Source of the DNA: Alphaproteobacteria bacterium | GTDB taxonomy: Bacteria; Pseudomonadota; Alphaproteobacteria; UBA11222 | Direction of reading: 5' to 3' | Length of the DNA: 14,048 nucleotides | Assembly (NCBI GenBank): GCA_003454415.1 | Contig: DMKG01000281.1 | Span: 13,445 to 27,492 of the forward strand | In this document: positions 7,756-14,048 of the stretch, in pieces | Position numbering within the stretch: the stretch's first letter is position 1 | Layout of the letters: each line of letters starts with the position of its first letter | Notes under the pieces: model-generated | Databases searched by the model: none | Seen by the model: only the letters and a program-made list of their open reading frames with translations | What the model was told of the DNA's origin: nothing | Program-made: the position numbers and the translations under genes

Positions 7756-9765
7756 TCACATTTTCTCCAGCGCCATGCCGCCGTTCCAGTCCAGGGGCGG
7801 CGGTTCACGGCGCAGGGCCTCGATCTCCTGCATCAGGACTTTGGCGATCCTGTCATCGGGATCAATCGCAAATATTTTTTGGCAGGCTTCACTGGCCAGC
7901 TCCCATTGCTGCGCGGAATAATGCTTCAGCGCCGTCTCACCCAGCCCTATCAATTTCTGGTCATCGCACAATGTGAAAATATCAATAGGCTGGGTCTTGC
8001 CTTTCACGATAACCCGCGCCACGCGGCGCAAGGATAGCTGGCCGCCGATTTCCGCAGCGGTTTCCTGGCTGATCAGGATTTCCGTACCGAACAGCTTGTT
8101 GACCCCTTCCAGCCGCGCCGCAAGATTTACGTTATCGCCAATGGCGGTGTAATCGAACCGGTCCGAAGAACCCATATTGCCCACCACGGCGGCGCCGGAA
8201 TGCAGGCCGATCCGCATGCTCAGCTGCCGTAATTCATCCCCTGCGTAACGGTTCCGGAAGCGCGTCATTTCTTCCTGCATGGCCTTCGCGGCCTGGGCGG
8301 CATGCAGCGCATGCTCCCTGTCCGGCAGGGGCGCGCCCCAGAACGCCATGATGGCGTCGCCAATGAATTTGTCCACCGTGCCGCCATGCGCCATCACGAT
8401 ACGGGTCATCAGGGTAAGGTGTTCATTGAGCAGTTCGGCAACCTGTTCCGGCTCCATTGCTTCTGAAAAGCTGGTGAAGCCGGCCAGATCGGTGAACATG
8501 AGGGTAAGTTCACGCCGTACGCCCCCTAGCACGAGACGTTCGGGATGGGCGGTCATTTCCCTGACGATATCCGGCGATACATAGAACCTGAAGGCGCGTT
8601 CTATCTGGCGTCTCTGGCGCAGTTCCAGAAGGTAGCCGGCCACCACCTGAACCGCGTAAATTCCGGCAATCGCCAGCATCACGCCGATTACAGGAAGCCA
8701 GACGCCCCGCCCGGCAAACAGCCAGAACGCCAGCGCCGCCATCCCGGCCATCAGCGCAAGGGCCAGCAGTCCGCTGCGCAGGGCGCGGCCCCTTCCCATG
8801 GCGAAGGCCATCAGCGTCATGGCGAACGCCGCCAGAACCGGCGCCGTCCCGGCCGGCGCCTCTTTCAGGGCGTTGCGGTCAAGCGCATTGGCGATAAGGG
8901 TTGCGTGCAGTTCGACGCCAGGCGTCATCAGACGGGTGATACTTGAATAGGGTGTGGCGAAGGCGTCGATCTGATGGGCCTTTGCATCCAGCGCGGCCTT
9001 CACGTCATTGCCAACAAGCACGATCTTGTCCCGGAATAGGCCCGGGGGCAGAAAGGTTCCAGGATCCAGCGCCTGATAATAGGAAACATAGCGGAAAGAA
9101 TGATCGGGCCCCGCATACCGGATCAGGCCGCCTTCCGTGTCCTTTGGCTCGGCGCCTGTGTAGAGCCGGATAATCTCGCGCCACATGGCGTCGCTTCTTT
9201 GCGGAATGCTGCGCACAATGAGATCTGGATCAAAACTGATGCTTGTCAGGCCTGACCGCGCGCCGGCGTCGCGAAACTGGCGCAGGGGGGGAACCTCCAT
9301 GGTCTGCTGAAACTGTCCGGCATCCTGATACACAATATCCGAAGCCAGCACCACATTGCCGGCGTGGCGGATGGCGTCCGCCAGAAGCGCGTCGTTTTCC
9401 GGATTGGAAGGTTCTGGAAACAGCACGTCAAGGGCGATGACCCTGGCGCCTTCCGATTTCAGGGAACGGATAAGTTGCGCATGCAGCGCGCGCGGCCAGG
9501 GCCATTGCAGGTTCAGTTCAGCGAAGGAGGGATCATCGATACCTACGATGACGACCGGCGCATCCACGCGCGCAGGCGCTGTCAAGACGGTCAGCAGATC
9601 AAAACCGATCAATTCTAGACGTCTGGCCGGCAGCGTTTCCTGATACAGCACGAACAGAAGCCAGACAGAGACCGCCGGCAGGATTTGCCGGATTATCCGA
9701 TCGGAAGTTATGAAATTCCTGAACACCGGCCCCTGCCTAAAACCGGACGGTGATTTCACCCACAT
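7756..9765 (-). CDS. CHASE2-domain class III adenylate cyclase
   Basis: Up to 669 residues, with a periplasmic sensor and a cytosolic cyclase. One membrane segment near 28-41 precedes a CHASE2 domain (about 45-300, with VVIVGIDDPSFAEL, WPWPRALHAQL and ALDVLFPEPS). Three further membrane segments lie near 306-322, 330-350 and 356-378. The cyclase domain (about 415-600) has metal-binding Asp426 in FTDLAGF and Asp470 in DKFIGDAIMAFWG. Lys466 and Thr540 sit at the base-selecting positions (a K/T pair, as in ATP-specific cyclases), and Asn547 and Arg551 in NVNLAARLE are the transition-state residues. All expected catalytic residues are present, so cAMP synthesis is likely. A short TPR-like tail (605-650) follows. 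ATG 9765 overlaps the upstream gene by 29 bp but lacks a well-spaced ribosome site. GTG 9726, 10 bp after that gene's stop with AGGGG just ahead, is an alternative (656 residues). Confidence 0.93.
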   Translation of the reverse strand: MWVKSPSGFRQGPVFRNFITSDRIIRQILPAVSVWLLFVLYQETLPARRLELIGFDLLTVLTAPARVDAPVVIVGIDDPSFAELNLQWPWPRALHAQLIRSLKSEGARVIALDVLFPEPSNPENDALLADAIRHAGNVVLASDIVYQDAGQFQQTMEVPPLRQFRDAGARSGLTSISFDPDLIVRSIPQRSDAMWREIIRLYTGAEPKDTEGGLIRYAGPDHSFRYVSYYQALDPGTFLPPGLFRDKIVLVGNDVKAALDAKAHQIDAFATPYSSITRLMTPGVELHATLIANALDRNALKEAPAGTAPVLAAFAMTLMAFAMGRGRALRSGLLALALMAGMAALAFWLFAGRGVWLPVIGVMLAIAGIYAVQVVAGYLLELRQRRQIERAFRFYVSPDIVREMTAHPERLVLGGVRRELTLMFTDLAGFTSFSEAMEPEQVAELLNEHLTLMTRIVMAHGGTVDKFIGDAIMAFWGAPLPDREHALHAAQAAKAMQEEMTRFRNRYAGDELRQLSMRIGLHSGAAVVGNMGSSDRFDYTAIGDNVNLAARLEGVNKLFGTEILISQETAAEIGGQLSLRRVARVIVKGKTQPIDIFTLCDDQKLIGLGETALKHYSAQQWELASEACQKIFAIDPDDRIAKVLMQEIEALRREPPPLDWNGGMALEKM

Positions 9766-12700
9766 AGGATGCGGGCGCGTCCTTGTTGAACGCGTTATCC
9801 GCAGACAGACGCAACAGATAGCGCTTGTCCCGGGGCTGCCAATACAGATCGGTGGCGCCGTTCCAGACGGCGTTTCCTTTCTGCGTATTCGCCTCGTCCT
9901 GAAATTGACCTGCGCGCCGTTCCAGACGCGAGACGAAATACCATCCGGCAGGATGAATGAAAGTGGCGCCTATGGCGGCGGCGTCATCGGACAGAAACGG
10001 CAGGTCATTGTTGCGGAAATCCTCACTGCGGTTTTCAGAGGAGGCGTGCACATAACGTCCGAACAGAGCCCAGTTCTGGTTAAGCAGGTGATTTAGGGAA
10101 AAGCCCAGATTCTGAAGGCGGCCTGCGCCTTCCGACGGCAGACTGAATTCCGTCAGATCATCCCGGACGAGCGAACCCAGATCGCGGGAGGTGAGACGGT
10201 CGAGATTCTGCAAATTGCCTATGGTGAATGGCGTCCGCGTGAAGGGATTGTTCCTGCCCTTTTTGAAATCATAATAGGCGGTGACGAAGTTTCGCGGCGT
10301 CACCTCCCATTCGAACTGTCCCCGGTAACGCGTCATCTGCCCGCCACGCTCGATGAAATTGTCATCCAGCGCTATGCCTGCTGTAGCGACAGGCCCCAGC
10401 GTGCTGAACTGGGCGGGACGAAGCCACTGCTGATAGGCCATCCGGATCAGCGCATTCTCCGTGAATTTATACACAAGGCCAATACGCGGCTGAAGCTTGT
10501 GCCTGGAAATCGATTGATCGCTGAAATCCGCAAATTCTAATTCCGGAATATTTAAAAAAATCGGATAACGCAGATAGCCCGCGTCACGGTGCTGATGCTG
10601 ATAAAACAACTCCGCCTGCAACAGAAGCGGGGGCGCAGGCCGCCAGCGGTCCGACAGATAGAAATCGTAAGTGGTTTCGTCATAGAGAAAATCACTTACG
10701 CTGAACAAACCGGGAAAATCCGCATCCGAAAAATCTGTTCTGAAGTCAGATAGGGTTTTGCGCTCGGCCCGCTCCGCACCCCAGGTGATTTCATGCCGCT
10801 CCCCTAATTTAAAAGTGTGGCGCAGCATGTGCTCGGGCTGTCTGACCCGCACGATAGAGCGTATGGGAAAATTCAGAACCGCGCCTTCCCCACGGGTGCT
10901 GGAACGGAACTGCGCATACTTGAACCATATCTGGGAATCGGGGGAGAGTTTGTAATGCAGACCGAAATCGACATTGGTGGTGTTGCGTATGTCCCGGAAA
11001 TCGGCTTCATTGCCGGGTTCAGGATCCACAATCTCCGTTTTGTTGTGGTTCTTGGTGGCGAAAAGGAACACGCCAATATCATGACGCGGCGCAACCCCCA
11101 GCGCCGCTGTGGTGGAGGTGAGATCCACCGGACCGTCGCCCAGCTCCAGATTAAAGCGTTCCTGACTGGCGAAATAGGCCATTGGAACGACCCCGTTTGC
11201 AAAACCGTTGGCCTGCATCAGGGGGCTTCCGCCATTCAGGGAGCCGGGCGCCGTAAGCCCGCGGATCGAGCCGGTGAAATAGTTTCCCGGTTTTTGCATC
11301 AGGGTCTGATTGCGGTTGCTGTTGCCGAAGGCCGTGGGATCGGCCAGGAAACCCTGGAACAGTTCAGAGTTTTTCGTGAAAAGCCCCTGATAACGGTCCG
11401 CCAGAAACAGATGGCTGCCGGCCCAGAACTGATTGTAGGACTCTTGCGCGTAATTCTGCGCCCATTCCTCCATTCCGAAAAAGGCGAAGGCCTGCCCCAG
11501 ATTGGTGGTGCCGCGCTGGTTATTGGCGAGCTGATTCAGGGATTTGAGATTGGGCATCAGCTTGAGCGCCTTGCGGGCAGAGGTAATGGCGTCAGCCGGG
11601 CGCAGCAGATCGTTATAGATGATGCTGGCCATCAGATGGGGGATCGGATCCTTGTCGTCCAGCTCGCTGGCCTTGCGCAATGACTCCAGGGCGCGCGGAG
11701 CCAGTTCCATCTGGTAATAGGCCACGGCGATATAGACATGCACCCGGGCGAAGCGCGGCTCGATCAGGCTGGCGCGCAGGAATTTCTCCAGCCCGGCCTG
11801 CGTTTGACCGCGCTTCAGTTCCAGAAGGCCAAGACCGGTCAGGGCGACGTAATCATCCGGCTTGCGTTTGAGGGCGGCGATAAAGGCGGCGCCTGCATCA
11901 TTGAAATTATTGGCGAAGGTTTCAAGCGTGCCAAGTTCTCCCTGGTAGCCGAGCCCGTCCGCGTTGAGTTCGATCGCGCGGAGCAGTTTACTGCGCGCCT
12001 GTGGCACTTCTTCCTTTTCCGTGTGAATGCGTCCCATGCCAAACCAGCCGCGATCATCCGCCGGGTTTTGTTCGATCGCAGCGCTGAAGGCTTTGACGGC
12101 GGTCTCGCCGTCGCCTTCGATACGGGCGAGTTCTCCTTCCGCCAGCCTCGCTTCCACTGTGTGCTGATCCTGTTGCAAGGCCTGTTCCGCCGCCTCCCGG
12201 CTTTTGCCGGCTTCTCCGGCGGCGAGCCAGGCGCGGGAAAGCGCCGCATAGAGCCTGGCGTCCCCCGGAAAACGGCTGACGCCAGCCTGCAGATATTGCA
12301 CCGCCTGGCCGGTTTCGCCCGCATAGAGCATCAGCTCCGCCAGCAGAAGAAAAGCAGCAGGCTGTTGCACCTCTTGCTCGCGGGTCAATGATTTGAGGTT
12401 CGCCAGCGCCTGCCCGAGTTTTTCCTGCTGGATCAGGGCGGCAATCCGGCCAAGCTTCAGAAGCTGTCGGCCCTCGCCAGTTACACCCGCAGCCCTGTCG
12501 AACTGGGTCAGGGCCTCATCGATTTCGCCCTCATGCAGAGCGGCGAAGCCAAGGCCGATCCGCGCGTCAGGGCTGTCAGGCGTTTCCCGCAGCGCCTGCT
12601 GAAAATTTTCCGCCGCCTCCCGCCATCGGCCAAGCTCCGCCAGGGCCTTGCCGCGCGCAACCGGGGAAGACGCGTTTTCCGGATTGCCGGTGGAAAGCGA

Positions 12701-13312
12701 GATATGCCTCAGGGGTTCGATGGCGAACGCATTCACCCATTGCACCCGGTCTTTCGGGCGCACGAGAATCAGCTTGGACGGCGCCTTGCCGATTTCGGCC
12801 TCGGCGGATTCGTTCGCGGCGACCTGCACGCGGCCGAAATCGTTGAAGAAATCCACTTCGCCACTGAGCACGGTGATCATGGTCCGGCCATTCTCATCCA
12901 CCTCGATATCCCAATCCGTTCCGCGAATTGCGGCGGTGGCCGATGGGGTTTCCATATACAGACGATTCGGCAGGGTCCTCGTCTGGGTCCAGGCGCGCCC
13001 CAGACTGATCTGCAGGCGCGTTTCCGTTTCCGCCTCCTTGATTCGCAACCGCGTCTTTTCATTGAGGCGGATCTGGGTTCTGTCCCTGAACAGCAGGCCC
13101 ATACGGCTGAACTCGGCGGTGCGCACCAGATTGCCTGCGGATAACGCCTGCTCGGATTCCGCATCCAGCCAGGGGGAGGCGTCCGTTTCGGCAAACTGGC
13201 CGGTTCCCGTGACACTGATGATCGTTGCGGCCGGTTCCGCCGCCAGGACAGATGTCAGGCCAGGCAGAACGGCAGCCCACAGGGCGAAGAGCCAACATTT
13301 GATGAACCGCAC
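9737..13312 (-). CDS. secreted FecR-TPR protein with C-terminal beta-barrel-like domain
   Basis: 1191 residues. A signal peptide (1-24, cleavage near LAA-EP) has no lipobox. A FecR-type domain covers about 60-165 (NLVRTAEFSRMGLLF, TPSATAAIRGTDWDIEV, TVLSGEVDFF) without the usual anti-sigma or membrane part. TPR repeats cover about 215-600. After a linker (AGSHLFLADRYQGLF), residues about 675-1191 are rich in alternating aromatic/hydrophobic strands with polar turns, for example FGLHYKLSPDSQIWFKYAQF and RIGLVYKFTENALIRMAYQQW. The protein ends EITVRF, with the terminal Phe usual for BAM-inserted outer-membrane proteins. I see no TonB plug. The most likely picture is an outer-membrane protein with FecR and TPR domains in the periplasm. 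The start is GTG at 13312 with GGGGGA 5 nt upstream. It is followed by the CHASE2 cyclase gene, overlapping or nearly so, so the two are probably co-expressed. Function unknown; the barrel is inferred from strand pattern. Confidence 0.85.
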   Translation of the reverse strand: MRFIKCWLFALWAAVLPGLTSVLAAEPAATIISVTGTGQFAETDASPWLDAESEQALSAGNLVRTAEFSRMGLLFRDRTQIRLNEKTRLRIKEAETETRLQISLGRAWTQTRTLPNRLYMETPSATAAIRGTDWDIEVDENGRTMITVLSGEVDFFNDFGRVQVAANESAEAEIGKAPSKLILVRPKDRVQWVNAFAIEPLRHISLSTGNPENASSPVARGKALAELGRWREAAENFQQALRETPDSPDARIGLGFAALHEGEIDEALTQFDRAAGVTGEGRQLLKLGRIAALIQQEKLGQALANLKSLTREQEVQQPAAFLLLAELMLYAGETGQAVQYLQAGVSRFPGDARLYAALSRAWLAAGEAGKSREAAEQALQQDQHTVEARLAEGELARIEGDGETAVKAFSAAIEQNPADDRGWFGMGRIHTEKEEVPQARSKLLRAIELNADGLGYQGELGTLETFANNFNDAGAAFIAALKRKPDDYVALTGLGLLELKRGQTQAGLEKFLRASLIEPRFARVHVYIAVAYYQMELAPRALESLRKASELDDKDPIPHLMASIIYNDLLRPADAITSARKALKLMPNLKSLNQLANNQRGTTNLGQAFAFFGMEEWAQNYAQESYNQFWAGSHLFLADRYQGLFTKNSELFQGFLADPTAFGNSNRNQTLMQKPGNYFTGSIRGLTAPGSLNGGSPLMQANGFANGVVPMAYFASQERFNLELGDGPVDLTSTTAALGVAPRHDIGVFLFATKNHNKTEIVDPEPGNEADFRDIRNTTNVDFGLHYKLSPDSQIWFKYAQFRSSTRGEGAVLNFPIRSIVRVRQPEHMLRHTFKLGERHEITWGAERAERKTLSDFRTDFSDADFPGLFSVSDFLYDETTYDFYLSDRWRPAPPLLLQAELFYQHQHRDAGYLRYPIFLNIPELEFADFSDQSISRHKLQPRIGLVYKFTENALIRMAYQQWLRPAQFSTLGPVATAGIALDDNFIERGGQMTRYRGQFEWEVTPRNFVTAYYDFKKGRNNPFTRTPFTIGNLQNLDRLTSRDLGSLVRDDLTEFSLPSEGAGRLQNLGFSLNHLLNQNWALFGRYVHASSENRSEDFRNNDLPFLSDDAAAIGATFIHPAGWYFVSRLERRAGQFQDEANTQKGNAVWNGATDLYWQPRDKRYLLRLSADNAFNKDAPASYVGEITVRF

Positions 13313-13428
13313 TTTTTCCCCCGCAATATGATCACCGGACAGACGCTTTCAGGCGGCCTGATTCCCCACACAAGTCTTCGGCTGGCCAACCCCAGAAGAT
13401 GGATCAAATACCCGTGATCCTGCGAATC

Positions 13429-13442
13429 TGTAAACAGTTACA
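13429..13442. repeat. inverted repeat TGTAA-acag-TTACA
   Basis: Perfect 5-bp arms with a 4-bp spacer, about 115-130 bp upstream of the GTG start at 13312 and overlapping the weak -35-like TTTACA. It could be an operator for the FecR-TPR-barrel/cyclase unit; short enough to be chance. Confidence 0.3.
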
Positions 13443-13505
13443 AACCTTAACCCTATTTACAGCCCCAAATGCATCTGTTTCAGCACAATTGCGGCGCCTG
13501 GAATC

Positions 13506-13546
13506 AATTCGGCGCCGGCAGGGGAGCCCTTGCCGGCGCCGGAATT
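13506..13546 (-). terminator. strong GC-rich hairpin after the amidohydrolase gene
   Basis: Perfect 10-bp arms GGCGCCGGCA (13511-13520) and TGCCGGCGCC (13531-13540). The stem extends inward by about three pairs to a GAGC loop and outward by AATTC/GAATT with one bulged G. It begins about 30 nt after the amidohydrolase stop on the - strand, the right place for a transcript end. There is no U-tract on either side, so a classical Rho-independent mechanism is doubtful. Confidence 0.45.
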
Positions 13547-13574
13547 TCGGACAGAAACTGCGTTTGCGGACGGC

Positions 13575-14048
13575 TTAACCCCGGCCCTGACGCAGCAGCT
13601 TGCCGGGCGTTGCCCCCGTGCATTCGCCATTGGAGAAGGTGGTCACCCCATTGACGATAATGGCGTGATACCCTTTGGCGCGCTGCACCCGGCGCCATTC
13701 ATTGCCGGGGAAGTCGTGCACGATCTCGCCGATCCATTCCGGCTCGACCGCCAGCTCGTTCAACCCGTAGACCACGATGTCGGCCGCCTTGCCCGGTTTC
13801 AGTTCGCCGCGATCTGCAAAGCCCGCCGCCTTCGCCGGAAGCGAGGACAGACGGTAATGGGCTTCTTCCAGGGTGATCTTGCTTTCGTCCCGCACAAGCC
13901 AGCTCAGGAAGTCGGTGGTGAAGGCGCCGCCTGTAAAGAATTTGGTGTGCGCGCCGCCATCCGACACGCCCGGGAAAGTGTATTCCGAATCCAGGATCAT
14001 CTCGGCCATGAAGTCTGCGTTGAAGCCGCGATTGGGGCCGAGGAATTC
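13575..14048 (-). CDS. N-acyl-D-amino-acid deacylase / amidohydrolase family, C-terminal part
   Basis: The last 157 residues of a metal-dependent hydrolase; the N-terminal metal-binding region lies beyond the window edge. The segment TFPGVSDGGAHTKFFTGGAFTTDFL carries the SDGGAH motif of the D-aminoacylase type of the amidohydrolase superfamily, whose Asp belongs to the catalytic metal centre. RLSSLPAKAAGFADRGELKPGKAADIVVY is the usual return from the barrel to the small beta-domain, and a closing strand (AKGYHAIIVNGVTTFSNGECTGATPGKLLR) ends the protein. Such enzymes remove acyl groups from N-acyl-D-amino acids or related amides; the exact substrate is not readable here. The frame is open to the window edge, so the ATG at 14009 is internal. 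No functional link to the next gene is evident. Confidence 0.88.
   Translation of the reverse strand, partial: EFLGPNRGFNADFMAEMILDSEYTFPGVSDGGAHTKFFTGGAFTTDFLSWLVRDESKITLEEAHYRLSSLPAKAAGFADRGELKPGKAADIVVYGLNELAVEPEWIGEIVHDFPGNEWRRVQRAKGYHAIIVNGVTTFSNGECTGATPGKLLRQGRG

Larger units (their letters stand above)
13313..13574. promoter_or_regulatory. intergenic region upstream of the FecR-TPR-barrel gene
   Basis: A 262-bp gap that should hold the promoter of the FecR-TPR-barrel/cyclase unit and the end of the amidohydrolase transcript, both on the - strand. The best promoter-like pair is TTTACA, 18 bp, TATTTG read on the - strand (about 13407-13436), which is weak. The stretch around 13429-13475 is AT-richer than its flanks. 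Confidence 0.4.

Noticed and set aside
10817..11683. 288-codon + strand open frame opposite the FecR-TPR-barrel gene
   Set aside because: It is antisense to a gene with clear domains and a signal peptide. Its translation has no recognisable motif and looks like a shadow of biased codon use.
14043..14048. window ends exactly on an EcoRI site (GAATTC)
   Set aside because: GAATTC also occurs inside the window (for example near 103, 722 and 5345), so the end is not evidence of a cloned fragment.

Overview
The window looks like chromosomal DNA from a Gram-negative proteobacterium with moderately high GC. Outer-membrane and periplasmic architecture, an EpsB/PrsT pair of the PEP-CTERM (exosortase A) type, a TadD-like lipoprotein and a CHASE2 adenylate cyclase together fit an alphaproteobacterium best. 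That placement is inference from gene content, and I cannot name a genus. I see no tRNA, rRNA, insertion sequence, CRISPR array or phage gene.

Region 1 (1-3613): the 3' part of an EAL-domain gene on the + strand, with most catalytic residues missing, runs convergently into an exopolysaccharide block on the - strand. That block holds an EpsB-type initiating sugar transferase and a GT4 glycosyltransferase. Region 2 (3660-6584): prsT, a 974-residue TPR protein of the PEP-CTERM/EPS system, lies 43-46 bp upstream of the GT4 gene and is probably co-transcribed with it. No exosortase and no PEP-CTERM substrate is present in the window.

Region 3 (6585-7725): a roughly 316-bp divergent intergenic stretch contains a candidate prsT promoter, a 21-bp operator-like inverted repeat and several smaller palindromes. 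It is followed by a TadD-like TPR lipoprotein on the + strand. Region 4 (7756-13312): a two-gene - strand unit. The upstream gene encodes a 1191-residue secreted protein with a FecR domain, then TPR repeats, then a long C-terminal part that looks like an outer-membrane beta-barrel. The downstream gene, overlapping or about 10 bp away, encodes a CHASE2-class III adenylate cyclase with the catalytic residues in place. Region 5 (13313-14048): a roughly 262-bp intergenic with a strong hairpin, then the 3' end of an N-acyl-D-amino-acid deacylase/amidohydrolase gene on the - strand.

How the genes may work together: EpsB (lipid-linked sugar initiation), GT4 (chain extension) and PrsT (periplasmic TPR scaffold) fit one exopolysaccharide pathway. 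The degenerate EAL protein next to them could be a c-di-GMP or protein-interaction regulator. The FecR-TPR-barrel/CHASE2-cyclase pair is the best candidate for an under-described system: an envelope protein whose periplasmic domains could feed a CHASE2 sensor that makes cAMP. This coupling is a hypothesis from gene order and topology only.
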